Positions 18,642 to 27,633 of a DNA stretch of 64,000 nt are shown here, in pieces. Position 1 is the stretch's first letter; every line of letters begins with the position of its first letter. Position numbers and translations under genes: made by a program. Below the pieces are notes generated by a model. That model made no database searches. It was not told the DNA's origin and saw only the letters and a list, made by a program, of their open reading frames with translations. Source of the stretch: Pseudomonas marginalis (lineage in GTDB: Bacteria > Pseudomonadota > Gammaproteobacteria > Pseudomonadales > Pseudomonadaceae); assembly GCF_008692035.1 (NCBI RefSeq), contig NZ_VTFG01000001.1:3969501-4033500 (forward strand), read 5' to 3'.

Positions 18642-19331
18642 ATGGTTGGCAGGAGCATTCTGATTGTTGACGACGAAGCGCCCATCCGCGAGATGATCGC
18701 CGTTGCGTTGGAAATGGCCGGCTATGACTGCCTGGAGGCGGAGAACTCCCAGCAGGCCCATGCCATTATCGTCGACCGCAAGCCGGACCTGATCCTGCTG
18801 GACTGGATGCTGCCCGGCACCTCCGGCATCGAACTGGCCCGCCGCCTCAAGCGCGATGAGCTGACCGGGGATATCCCGATCATCATGCTCACTGCCAAGG
18901 GCGAAGAGGACAACAAGATCCAGGGCCTGGAAGTCGGCGCCGATGACTACATCACCAAGCCGTTTTCCCCACGGGAACTGGTAGCGCGCCTGAAAGCCGT
19001 GCTGCGCCGTGCCGGCCCGACCGATGGCGAAGCGCCTATCGAAGTCGGTGGCCTGCTGCTGGACCCGATCAGCCACCGCGTGACCATCGACGGCAAGCCG
19101 GCCGAGATGGGCCCGACTGAATACCGCCTGCTGCAGTTCTTCATGACCCACCAGGAGCGTGCCTATACCCGTGGCCAGTTGCTGGACCAGGTGTGGGGCG
19201 GCAACGTTTATGTCGAGGAACGCACCGTCGACGTGCATATCCGTCGCCTGCGCAAAGCCTTGGGCGATGCCTACGAGAATCTGGTACAAACCGTGCGCGG
19301 CACCGGCTACCGGTTCTCCACCAAGGGCTGA
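18642..19331 (+). CDS. phoB: PhoB, phosphate-responsive response regulator
   Basis: A 229-residue OmpR/PhoB-family regulator. The receiver domain (1-120) has the acidic pair at D10-D11, the phospho-acceptor D54 in LILLDWMLPG and the conserved Lys in ITKPFSP. The winged-helix DNA-binding domain ends in RTVDVHIRRLRKAL and VRGTGYRFS. When phosphate is scarce it is phosphorylated by PhoR and activates Pho-box promoters, three of which are seen here. It is 46 bases upstream of phoR. Confidence 0.98.
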   Translation: MVGRSILIVDDEAPIREMIAVALEMAGYDCLEAENSQQAHAIIVDRKPDLILLDWMLPGTSGIELARRLKRDELTGDIPIIMLTAKGEEDNKIQGLEVGADDYITKPFSPRELVARLKAVLRRAGPTDGEAPIEVGGLLLDPISHRVTIDGKPAEMGPTEYRLLQFFMTHQERAYTRGQLLDQVWGGNVYVEERTVDVHIRRLRKALGDAYENLVQTVRGTGYRFSTKG

Positions 19332-19377
19332 GCCAGTCACTTTCCTTCCTTAACAGCTGACAAGGACGCATGTTTAA

Positions 19378-20700
19378 GTGAACCAGAACTGGCATGGCAC
19401 CCTGATCCGCCACATGCTCCTGTTGATCACCGCCTGCCTGTTGGTGGGCCTGGTCAGCGGCTATTACGGCTGGAGCCTGGCCATCGGTATCGGCCTGTAC
19501 CTGGGCTGGACCCTCAAGCAATTGCTGCGCCTGCATGAATGGCTGCGCCAGCACAAACCCGACGAAGCACCGCCCGATGGCTACGGCCTGTGGGGTGAGG
19601 TGTTCGACAGCATCTACCACCTGCAACGCCGCGACCAACGGGTACGCGGGCGCCTGCAAGCCGTGATCGACCGGGTGCAAGAGTCCACCGCTGCGCTCAA
19701 GGACGCGGTGATCATGCTCGACAGCGACGGCAACCTGGAATGGTGGAACCGCGCCGCCGAGACCCTGCTGGGCCTCAAGACGCCCCAGGACAGCGGCCAG
19801 CCGGTAACCAACCTGGTGCGTCACCCGCGCTTCAAGGAATACTTCGAGCAGGACAACTACGAAGAAGCCCTGGAAATCCCCTCGCCCACCAACGACCGCG
19901 TGCGCATCCAGCTGTACCTGACCCGCTACGGCAACAACGAACACCTGATGCTGGTGCGCGACGTAACCCGCATCCATCAGCTGGAGCAGATGCGCAAAGA
20001 CTTCGTTGCCAACGTCTCCCACGAATTGCGCACGCCGTTGACGGTGATCTGCGGCTACCTGGAGACGCTGCTGGACAACGTCGAGGAGATCAACCCGCGC
20101 TGGAGCCGTGCCCTGCAGCAAATGCAGCAGCAGGGTTCACGCATGCAGACCCTGCTCAACGACTTGCTGTTGCTGGCCAAGCTCGAGGCCACGGATTATC
20201 CGTCGGACAACCAACCGGTGGCCGTCCACAGCCTGTTGCAGACCATCAAGAATGACGCCAAGGCCCTGTCGGGCGAGCGTGGGCAGCAGATCAGCCTGGA
20301 TGCCGACCCGCAGGTGTTGCTCAAAGGCAGCGAGGGCGAATTGCGCAGCGCGTTCTCCAACCTGGTGTTCAACGCGGTGAAGTACACCCAGGACAAGGGC
20401 ACTATCCGCATCCGCTGGTGGGCCGACGAGCAAGGCGCACACCTGAGCGTGCAGGACTCCGGCATCGGCATCGACGCCAAGCATCTGCCGCGCCTGACCG
20501 AGCGTTTCTACCGCGTCGATTCCAGCCGCAACTCCAACACCGGCGGCACCGGGCTGGGCCTGGCCATCGTCAAGCATGTGCTGCTGCGCCACCGCGCGCG
20601 CCTGGAAATCAGCAGTGTGCTGGGGCATGGCAGTACGTTCACCTGCCACTTTCCGCCAGGGCAGATGACCCGTTCGCGGCTCGTCGGAAATGACGAATAA
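19378..20700 (+). CDS. phoR: PhoR, phosphate sensor histidine kinase
   Basis: A 440-residue kinase starting at GTG 19378. Two N-terminal membrane segments (about 11-50) lack a large periplasmic sensor, as is normal for PhoR. A PAS domain spans about 95-200. The HisKA H-box has H215 in NVSHELRTPL. The HATPase part has the N box (FSNLVFNAVKYT), SGIGID and GGTGLGLAIV. It is thought to sense phosphate through PstSCAB and PhoU, both encoded in this window. Confidence 0.97.
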   Translation: MNQNWHGTLIRHMLLLITACLLVGLVSGYYGWSLAIGIGLYLGWTLKQLLRLHEWLRQHKPDEAPPDGYGLWGEVFDSIYHLQRRDQRVRGRLQAVIDRVQESTAALKDAVIMLDSDGNLEWWNRAAETLLGLKTPQDSGQPVTNLVRHPRFKEYFEQDNYEEALEIPSPTNDRVRIQLYLTRYGNNEHLMLVRDVTRIHQLEQMRKDFVANVSHELRTPLTVICGYLETLLDNVEEINPRWSRALQQMQQQGSRMQTLLNDLLLLAKLEATDYPSDNQPVAVHSLLQTIKNDAKALSGERGQQISLDADPQVLLKGSEGELRSAFSNLVFNAVKYTQDKGTIRIRWWADEQGAHLSVQDSGIGIDAKHLPRLTERFYRVDSSRNSNTGGTGLGLAIVKHVLLRHRARLEISSVLGHGSTFTCHFPPGQMTRSRLVGNDE

Positions 20701-20723
20701 CTCAAACACAGCACAAAACCAAA

Positions 20724-20812
20724 TGTGGGAGGGGGCTTGCTCCCGATGGCGGTGCATCAGTATCAGATATGCTGACTGACACACTGCTATCGGGAGCAAG
20801 CCCCCTCCCACA
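20724..20812. repeat. REPIN between phoR and the CorC-like gene
   Basis: A doublet of the same family as at 137 and 6919; the arms read GCTTGCTCCCGAT, a one-base variant of GCTTGCCCCCGAT. It fills the space after the phoR stop. Confidence 0.87.
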
Positions 20813-20970
20813 ATTGGAATTGTGCTGTTTCGAATAAGGCATTCCACACCCCACCCGGCGGCACCCACTAGGCAAGCGCCCCGTCAGCCGCTACATTGGC
20901 CGACTTGCGCCTGCCTTTCAGGCCCTTCTGTCACCCCTTATTGAACACACGGAACCTGCAAAACCCAATC

Positions 20971-22311
20971 ATGGACCCTTCCCCTGGTATCACCCTCGCC
21001 ACACTCTTCGCCGATTTCGGCATGATTCTTTTTGCTCTGATCCTGGTACTGCTCAACGGTTTTTTCGTTGCGGCGGAATTTGCCATGGTCAAGCTGCGCT
21101 CGACCCGGGTCGAGGCCATCGCCCATACCAACGGCTGGCGCGGGCAGATCCTGCGTACCGTGCACAGCCAGCTCGACGCCTACCTGTCGGCCTGCCAGCT
21201 GGGTATCACCCTGGCCTCCCTGGGCCTGGGCTGGGTCGGTGAGCCGGCGTTCGCGCACATCCTCGAACCGCTGCTGGGCGCCGCAGGCGTCGAATCGCCG
21301 GAAGTGATCAAGGGCGTGTCGTTCTTTGCCGCGTTCTTCGTGATTTCCTACCTGCACATCGTGGTCGGTGAACTGGCGCCCAAGTCCTGGGCCATTCGCA
21401 AGCCCGAACTGCTGTCACTGTGGACGGCGGTGCCGCTGTACCTGTTCTACTGGGCCATGTACCCGGCGATCTACCTGCTCAACGCCAGCGCCAACGCGAT
21501 CCTGCGCATCGCCGGCCAAGGCGAACCCGGCCCGCACCACGAACACCATTACAGCCGCGAAGAGCTCAAGCTGATCCTGCACTCCAGCCGTGGCCAGGAC
21601 CCGAGCGACCAAGGCATGCGCGTACTGGCCTCGGCCGTGGAAATGGGCGAGCTGGAAGTGGTGGACTGGGCCAACTCCCGTGAAGACCTGGTGACCCTGG
21701 ACTTCAACGCCCCGCTCAAGGAAATCCTCGCGCTGTTCCGTCGCCATAAATTCAGCCGCTATCCGGTGTATGACGCGGTGCGCAACGAGTTTGTCGGGCT
21801 TTTGCACATCAAGGACCTGCTGCTGGAACTGGCGGCCCTGGACCACATCCCCGAATCGTTCAACCTGGCCGAGCTGACCCGCCCGCTGGAACGTGTGTCG
21901 CGGCACATGCCGTTGTCGCAGTTGCTGGAGCAGTTCCGCAAAGGCGGCGCGCACTTTGCCCTGGTGGAAGAAGCCGACGGCAAGATCATCGGCTACCTGA
22001 CCATGGAAGACGTGCTGGAAGTGCTGGTAGGCGATATCCAGGACGAACACCGCAAGGCCGAGCGCGGCATCCTCGCCTACCAGCCCGGCAAACTGCTGGT
22101 ACGGGGCGATACGCCGCTGTTCAAGGTGGAACGCCTGTTGGGCGTCGACCTGGACCACATCGAGGCCGAAACCCTCGCAGGGCTGATCTACGACACCCTC
22201 AAGCGCGTGCCGGAAGAGGAAGAAGTGCTGGAGGTTGAAGGCTTGCGGATCATCATCAAGAAGATGAAAGGGCCGAAGATCGTGCTGGCCAAGGTCCTGC
22301 TGCTGGATTGA
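20971..22311 (+). CDS. CorC/HlyC-family membrane protein (CNNM + CBS domains)
   Basis: A 446-residue protein. The CNNM/DUF21 domain (about 1-190) has several membrane helices and the motif NGFFVAAEFAMVKLRSTR. A pair of CBS domains (about 205-330) and a C-terminal CorC_HlyC domain ending in VEGLRIIIKKMKG follow. Members are linked to magnesium or other cation transport; older names call them hemolysins. The start at ATG 20971 is preferred over a TTG at 20896 because the extra 25 residues do not look like the family. Confidence 0.9.
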   Translation: MDPSPGITLATLFADFGMILFALILVLLNGFFVAAEFAMVKLRSTRVEAIAHTNGWRGQILRTVHSQLDAYLSACQLGITLASLGLGWVGEPAFAHILEPLLGAAGVESPEVIKGVSFFAAFFVISYLHIVVGELAPKSWAIRKPELLSLWTAVPLYLFYWAMYPAIYLLNASANAILRIAGQGEPGPHHEHHYSREELKLILHSSRGQDPSDQGMRVLASAVEMGELEVVDWANSREDLVTLDFNAPLKEILALFRRHKFSRYPVYDAVRNEFVGLLHIKDLLLELAALDHIPESFNLAELTRPLERVSRHMPLSQLLEQFRKGGAHFALVEEADGKIIGYLTMEDVLEVLVGDIQDEHRKAERGILAYQPGKLLVRGDTPLFKVERLLGVDLDHIEAETLAGLIYDTLKRVPEEEEVLEVEGLRIIIKKMKGPKIVLAKVLLLD

Positions 22312-22314
22312 CCC

Positions 22315-22986
22315 TCAATTGCCCAATGCAAAATTGGGCAATGTCCCGACCGGCTGGTTGAATTCGTAAGGAATCGACACCAGCCCGGCCGCGGTACTCT
22401 GTTGCACCACAAAGTGCAGGTGCGGCCCGCTGCTGTTGCCGGTATTGCCCGACAACCCCAGCGCGCTGCCCACCGCCACACGCTGCCCCGGCCTGACACT
22501 CACCGAGCCTTGCTTGAGGTGCAGGTACACACCCTGGGTGCCGTCATCGTGCTGCACGCGCACGAAATTGCCTGACGCATCGTTGCCGCGTCCGATCTGG
22601 CTATTCTCGATTTTCACCACCACACCGCTGCGTGCCGCGATGATCGGCGTGCCTTCGGGCATGGCGATGTCCATGGCGTAGCGGCTTTTGGCGTCGGTGT
22701 GGCTGAAGCTGCCGTTGGGGCCTTGGGTCAGGCGGAACGGGCCGCCACGCCAGGGCAAGGGGTAGCGGTAGGCTTGTCGCGGGTAAACGGGTTGTGGCCT
22801 GTAGAGTACCGGCGGCTGTACGCGCTCGACCCTACGTTCCTGGATCACGAACGCCTGGGCGCCGGGGGTTTGCCGATCGCTGAAAAACACCATGCCGTTG
22901 GCATCGGTGGATTTGTACAGGGTCATGGCCTGGGTCGAATTGGCGACCAAGGCCAATATGCAGGACAGCAAAAGGCGAAGGAGCAT
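22315..22986 (-). CDS. Exported M23 (LytM-type) peptidase with DUF4124 domain
   Basis: A 223-residue protein with signal peptide (1-20). A short DUF4124-like segment (MTLYKSTDANGMVFFSDR) and an M23 domain follow; the expected zinc ligands are H96, D106 and the HLH motif at 189-191, all present. M23 enzymes cut peptide cross-links in peptidoglycan or, when inactive, activate amidases; a full metal site argues for activity. It converges with the CorC-like gene with only 3 bases between stops. Confidence 0.9.
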   Translation of the reverse strand: MLLRLLLSCILALVANSTQAMTLYKSTDANGMVFFSDRQTPGAQAFVIQERRVERVQPPVLYRPQPVYPRQAYRYPLPWRGGPFRLTQGPNGSFSHTDAKSRYAMDIAMPEGTPIIAARSGVVVKIENSQIGRGNDASGNFVRVQHDDGTQGVYLHLKQGSVSVRPGQRVAVGSALGLSGNTGNSSGPHLHFVVQQSTAAGLVSIPYEFNQPVGTLPNFALGN

Positions 22987-23068
22987 GGCGCGAACCTGCC
23001 GGAGTGAATGAACAGCAAGCTAGCAAGGGATCATGACAATCCCGGGGCACGCCCCTTCGGACTGAAGG

Positions 23069-23980
23069 TCAGGCCCCCGGCACAAAATGCTTCTGCGCCG
23101 TACCGCGCGCAATCAGGCGAGAGATGTAGTCAAGCTTCTGCGCATCCTGGTCGATAAAGCGGAAGGTCAGTTGCAGCCAGTCACTGTCCGGCTTGGGTTC
23201 GAAGGCGACGATGGCGTGCAGGTAGCCGTTCAGACGCGCCACCTCGGCGTTGTCGCCCTGTTCCAGGTCGAGCACGGCACTTTCCAGTACCTGAGGCAGG
23301 ACTTCACCGCGACGCACCACCAGCAGCGCTTCCTTGATGCTCAGTGCCTTGATCACGCATTGCTGGGTGCCGCTGGACAGGCGCAACTGGCCCTGGCCAC
23401 GGCCGCCAGTGGGTGCAGCGCCTGGCGCTTGGACCGGCGGGGCGTTGTTAAGCAGGCCTTTGCTTGGCGCAGAGGCAGCCGCCGCAACGGGGGCTGCACG
23501 TACGGCTTCGGGCTTGCCACCGGTCAGGGCACTCAGGGAATCATTGCCGAAGGCCGAGTTCATCTTGGTCGGCGCACTGGCGACCAGGGCGTCGAGGCGA
23601 CCGACCTTGTGCAGGGCTTGCTTGACCTTGTTCAGCAGTTGCTCGTTGGTGAACGGCTTGCTGACGTAACCGGAAACCCCGGCCTGGATCGCCTGGACCA
23701 CGTTCTCTTTGTCGCCACGGCTGGTCACCATCACAAACGGCATGGCCTTGAGGTGCGGTTGCTCGCGGCACCAGGTCAACAACTCCAGGCCGGACATCTC
23801 CGGCATTTCCCAGTCACACAGCACCAGGTCGAAGCTCTCGCGCATCAGGATGGTCTGGGCCTTCTTGCCGTTTACCGCATCTTCAAGCTTGATCCCGGGG
23901 AAGTAGTTGCGCAGGCACTTCTTCACCAGGTCGCGGATAAACGAGGCGTCATCCACCACCAATACACTGACTTTACTCAT
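23069..23980 (-). CDS. Response regulator with uncharacterised output domain
   Basis: A 303-residue protein. The CheY-like receiver (1-125) has D10/D11, phospho-acceptor D56 in LVLCDWEMPEMSG and K108 in SKPF. A proline/alanine-rich linker (about 150-190) follows. The C-terminal about 110 residues have no DNA-binding helix-turn-helix; the pattern VARLNGYLHAIVAFEP is loosely PilZ-like. It has no partner kinase next to it and lies beside phoU on the same strand, an arrangement I recall in other Pseudomonas. The output is unknown. Confidence 0.85.
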   Translation of the reverse strand: MSKVSVLVVDDASFIRDLVKKCLRNYFPGIKLEDAVNGKKAQTILMRESFDLVLCDWEMPEMSGLELLTWCREQPHLKAMPFVMVTSRGDKENVVQAIQAGVSGYVSKPFTNEQLLNKVKQALHKVGRLDALVASAPTKMNSAFGNDSLSALTGGKPEAVRAAPVAAAASAPSKGLLNNAPPVQAPGAAPTGGRGQGQLRLSSGTQQCVIKALSIKEALLVVRRGEVLPQVLESAVLDLEQGDNAEVARLNGYLHAIVAFEPKPDSDWLQLTFRFIDQDAQKLDYISRLIARGTAQKHFVPGA

Positions 23981-24099
23981 CGACCCTTCATCCTATAAAA
24001 ACTTCGGCACGCAAAACGCCTGACTAATGGCATTTTGCCAAAACTCTGTAGTCACGTTCGGACTTTCTTTTACCCGATTCGCAAAAAATTCAGGCGCCA

Positions 24100-24132
24100 C
24101 AAACGAAAACGCCCGACCAGAGGCCGGGCGTT
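24100..24132 (-). terminator. Terminator after phoU
   Basis: A GC-rich hairpin (AACGCCCG with CGGGCGTT, 24108-24132) is followed on the minus strand by TTTTCGTTTG. It lies 17 bases past the phoU stop and closes the pstSCAB-phoU operon. Confidence 0.8.
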
Positions 24133-24148
24133 AATTTCTCGGGCAACC

Positions 24149-24910
24149 TTACTTATCGTCAGGTTCGCCCGGAACATTAGGGATTTGATCGGCTGAACCC
24201 TCAACTTCGGCCTTCATGCGCTTGAGGCCCATGTGCCGTACGTCGGTACCGCGCACCAGGTAGATCACCAGTTCCGAGATATTGCGCGCGTGATCACCGA
24301 TCCGCTCCAGGGAGCGCAACACCCAGATGATGCTCAAGACCCGCGAGATAGAGCGCGGGTCTTCCATCATGTAGGTGGCCAGCTCACGCAGGGCGGTCTT
24401 GTATTCACGGTCGATGACCTTGTCGTACTGCGCTACCGACAATGCCAGCTCGGCGTCAAAGCGCGCGAAGGCATCCAGGGCATCCCGGACCATGTTGCGC
24501 ACCTGGTCGCCGATATGACGCACTTCCACATAACCGCGCGGCGCTTCACCCTCTTCGCACAGCTGGATGGCGCGGCGGGCAATCTTGGTGGCTTCATCGC
24601 CGATCCGCTCGAGGTCGATCACCGACTTGGAAATGCTGATGATCAGGCGCAGGTCGGATGCCGCCGGCTGGCGACGGGCGAGGATGCGCAGGCATTCTTC
24701 GTCGATGTTGCGTTCCATCTGGTTGATCTGGTCGTCGATCTCGCGCACTTGCTGGGCCAGGCCCGAGTCGGCCTCGATCAGCGCAGTGACGGCGTCGTTG
24801 ACTTGCTTCTCCACCAGCCCGCCCATCGCCAGGAGGTGGCTGCGCACTTCCTCGAGCTCGGCGTTGAACTGCGCGGAGATATGGTGGGTAAGGCCTTCTT
24901 TGCTAATCAT
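24149..24910 (-). CDS. phoU: PhoU, phosphate signalling regulator
   Basis: A 253-residue all-helical protein with two PhoU repeats, including the metal-cluster type motifs EIDDQINQMERNIDEEC and SLERIGDHARNISE. PhoU links the PstSCAB transporter to PhoR and keeps the Pho regulon off when phosphate is plentiful. It is the last gene of the operon, 70 bases after pstB, and has its own terminator. Confidence 0.97.
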   Translation of the reverse strand: MISKEGLTHHISAQFNAELEEVRSHLLAMGGLVEKQVNDAVTALIEADSGLAQQVREIDDQINQMERNIDEECLRILARRQPAASDLRLIISISKSVIDLERIGDEATKIARRAIQLCEEGEAPRGYVEVRHIGDQVRNMVRDALDAFARFDAELALSVAQYDKVIDREYKTALRELATYMMEDPRSISRVLSIIWVLRSLERIGDHARNISELVIYLVRGTDVRHMGLKRMKAEVEGSADQIPNVPGEPDDK

Positions 24911-24980
24911 GTTGGCGTCCTTGGAGCGTCCGGTAAGGTGCGGAGAACCGCAGCGTCAGTGCAATCAGAACCACAGCTTC

Positions 24981-25814
24981 CTAGCCGTAGCGACCGGTGA
25001 TGTAGTCTTCGGTCTGCTTCTTCGCCGGATTGGTGAACAGGGTGTCGGTATCGCCGAACTCCACCAGCTTGCCCATGTACATGAACGCGGTGTAGTCGGA
25101 AACCCGCGCCGCCTGTTGCATGTTGTGGGTCACGATAACGATGGTGAACTTGGACTTGAGCTCGTAGATCAGTTCTTCGACTTTCAGCGTCGAGATCGGG
25201 TCGAGTGCCGAGCACGGTTCGTCGAGCAGCAGCACTTCCGGCTCCACGGCGATGGTGCGCGCGATCACCAGACGCTGCTGCTGGCCGCCGGACAGGCCGA
25301 GTGCCGACTCATGCAGGCGGTCCTTGACCTCGTCCCACAGCGCCGCGCCTTTAAGGGCCCACTCAACCGCTTCGTCGAGGATGCGCTTCTTGTTGATGCC
25401 CTGGATGCGCAGGCCGTAGACCACGTTTTCGTAGATGGTCTTGGGGAACGGGTTAGGCTTCTGGAACACCATGCCCACACGGCGACGCAGTTCGGCCACG
25501 TCTTCGCCCTTGCGGTAGATGTTGGTGCCGTAGAGGTTGATGGCGCCGTCCACACGGCAACCGTCCACCAGGTCGTTCATGCGGTTGAAGGTACGCAGCA
25601 GCGTGGACTTGCCGCAGCCCGACGGGCCGATAAAGGCGGTCACGCGCTGCTTGGGGATGTTCATGCTGACGTCGAACAGCGCCTGCTTGTCACCGTAATA
25701 CAGGCTCAGGCCCGGTACTTCGATGGCCACGGTTTCCTGGGCCAGGCTCAGGCTCTGTTTGTCGCGACCCAGGGCAGACATGTTGATGCCGTGGGAATGG
25801 GTGTCGTGTTGCAT
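24981..25814 (-). CDS. pstB: PstB, phosphate ABC transporter ATPase
   Basis: A 277-residue ATPase with Walker A GPSGCGKST (63-71), signature LSGGQQQRL and Walker B VLLLDEPCSALDP. It powers phosphate import through PstC-PstA. A 133-base gap holding a REPIN separates it from pstA, an unusual break within the operon. An N-terminal extension of about 30 residues precedes the ABC core. Confidence 0.97.
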   Translation of the reverse strand: MQHDTHSHGINMSALGRDKQSLSLAQETVAIEVPGLSLYYGDKQALFDVSMNIPKQRVTAFIGPSGCGKSTLLRTFNRMNDLVDGCRVDGAINLYGTNIYRKGEDVAELRRRVGMVFQKPNPFPKTIYENVVYGLRIQGINKKRILDEAVEWALKGAALWDEVKDRLHESALGLSGGQQQRLVIARTIAVEPEVLLLDEPCSALDPISTLKVEELIYELKSKFTIVIVTHNMQQAARVSDYTAFMYMGKLVEFGDTDTLFTNPAKKQTEDYITGRYG

Positions 25815-25835
25815 GGGATGCTCCCTGTGCTGTTG

Positions 25836-25924
25836 TGTGGGAGGGGGCTTGCCCCCGATAGCGGTGCATCAGGAACATGTGTGCTGGCTGGCACACCGCA
25901 ATCGGGAGCAAGCCCCCTCCCACA
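25836..25924. repeat. REPIN inside the pst operon (pstA-pstB)
   Basis: A full doublet with one GCCCCC and one GAGCAAGC-type arm lies between pstA and pstB, genes of one operon. A stable RNA fold here could protect the upstream pstSCA message or lower read-through into pstB-phoU (inference by analogy with REP elements in E. coli operons). Confidence 0.87.
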
Positions 25925-25947
25925 AATAAGTCCGCGTTCAATTCAGA

Positions 25948-27618
25948 TCAGCTGTCCAGCGCCTTGTACTTCTCACGCAGGTGGTTACGAATCCACACTG
26001 CCGACAGGTTGAGCGTGGCGATCACCAGCACCAGCAGCAAGGCGGTGGCGTATACCAGCGGCCGTGCGGCCTCGACGTTAGGGCTCTGGAAACCGACGTC
26101 ATAAATATGGAACCCCAGGTGCATGATCTTCTGGTCCAGGTGCAGGTACGGGTAGTTGCCGTCCAGCGGCAGCGACGGGGCGAGTTTCACCACGCCGACC
26201 AGCATCAGCGGCGCCACTTCACCGGCGGCGCGGGCCACGGCGAGGATCATGCCGGTCATCATCGCCGGGCTGGCCATCGGCAGCACGATCTTCCACAGCG
26301 TTTCCGCCTTGGTCGCGCCCAGCGCCAGGGAGCCTTCACGCACCGTACGCGGAATCCGCGCCAGGCCTTCTTCGGTGGCCACGATCACCACCGGTACCGC
26401 CAGCAGCGCCAGGGTCAGCGAGGCCCAGAGCAGGCCCGGTGTACCGAAGGTCGGTGCCGGCAGCGCTTCGGCGAAGAACAGACGGTCGACCGAGCCACCC
26501 AATACATACACGAAGAAACCCAGGCCGAACACGCCGTAGACGATGGCCGGTACACCCGCCAGGTTGTTCACGGCGATGCGGATGATGCGCGTCAGGGTGT
26601 TCTGCTTGGCGTATTCACGCAGGTACACCGCCGCCAGCACGCCGAACGGGGTCACGATCATCGCCATGATCAGGGTCATCATCACGGTGCCGAAGATCGC
26701 CGGGAAGATCCCGCCTTCGGTGTTGGCTTCCCGCGGGTCATCACTGAGGAATTCCCACACCTTGCTGACGTAGAAACCGATCTTGGTCACGGTCCCCATG
26801 GCGTTCGGCTGGTAGGCGTGCACCACCTTGCCGATGCCGATTTCAATTTCCTTGCCGTTGCCATCGCGAGCGGTCAAGGCGTCACGGTTGAACTGGGCGT
26901 GCAGGTCGGCCAGGCGCGCTTCGATGTCCTGGTAACGCGCGTTCAGCTCGGCGCGGTCGGCCTCCATGTCGGCCTGGGCGGCCGCGTCGAGCTTGCCTTC
27001 CAGTTCCAGTTTGCGGCCATGCAGGCGGATGCGCTCGAGGCCGGCGTTGATCGCGCCGATGTCGGACTTCTCCAGGGTCTTGAGCTGGGCCGCCAGCTTG
27101 TTCACGCGGTCCACGCGGGCTTGCAGCTCCGGCCACGCGGCCTCGCCTTCAGCGATGACCTTGCCATCCTGCTTGACGTTGACCAGGGTGCCGTAGAAGT
27201 TGCCCCACTCACGACGTTCGATGGTCATCAGGTTCTTCGGCGTGCTCTGGTCCTTCAACCATTCGCCGACGATCCAGGTGAAGTCGTTGCCGTTCAGGTC
27301 GCGGTTGCCGACCTTGATCAGCTCGCGGGTCATGAATTCAGGGCCCGCATCGGGCACCGGCAGGCCCGCGCTTTTCAGGCGCTCGCGCGGCACTTCTTCT
27401 TTCTGCACCACTTCGCCGATGACGATATGGTTTTCCTGGCCCGGCACGTTGTAGTTGGCCTGGATCAGGTCGGCCGGCCAGAAGTGGCCCAGGCCCCGCA
27501 CGGCAATCACGGCCAGCAAACCAATGGTCATGATGACCGCGATGGACACCGCGCCACCGCTGATCCAGACGCCCGGAGCGCCGCTCTTGAACCATCCATT
27601 CAGGGAGTTCTGTTTCAC
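25948..27618 (-). CDS. pstA: PstA, phosphate ABC transporter permease (long form)
   Basis: A 556-residue protein. A first membrane helix (about 15-40) is followed by a long non-membrane insertion with a charged coiled-coil-like stretch (about 165-250, rich in RAELNARYQDIEARLADL-type heptads). A standard permease domain follows from about 310, with the EAA-type loop EGSLALGATKAETLWKIVLP. Simple PstA proteins are about 300 residues, so about 250 residues are extra; long forms occur in Pseudomonas. Only 15 bases separate it from pstC. Confidence 0.95.
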   Translation of the reverse strand: MKQNSLNGWFKSGAPGVWISGGAVSIAVIMTIGLLAVIAVRGLGHFWPADLIQANYNVPGQENHIVIGEVVQKEEVPRERLKSAGLPVPDAGPEFMTRELIKVGNRDLNGNDFTWIVGEWLKDQSTPKNLMTIERREWGNFYGTLVNVKQDGKVIAEGEAAWPELQARVDRVNKLAAQLKTLEKSDIGAINAGLERIRLHGRKLELEGKLDAAAQADMEADRAELNARYQDIEARLADLHAQFNRDALTARDGNGKEIEIGIGKVVHAYQPNAMGTVTKIGFYVSKVWEFLSDDPREANTEGGIFPAIFGTVMMTLIMAMIVTPFGVLAAVYLREYAKQNTLTRIIRIAVNNLAGVPAIVYGVFGLGFFVYVLGGSVDRLFFAEALPAPTFGTPGLLWASLTLALLAVPVVIVATEEGLARIPRTVREGSLALGATKAETLWKIVLPMASPAMMTGMILAVARAAGEVAPLMLVGVVKLAPSLPLDGNYPYLHLDQKIMHLGFHIYDVGFQSPNVEAARPLVYATALLLVLVIATLNLSAVWIRNHLREKYKALDS

Positions 27619-27633
27619 AGACTTCTACCTTTC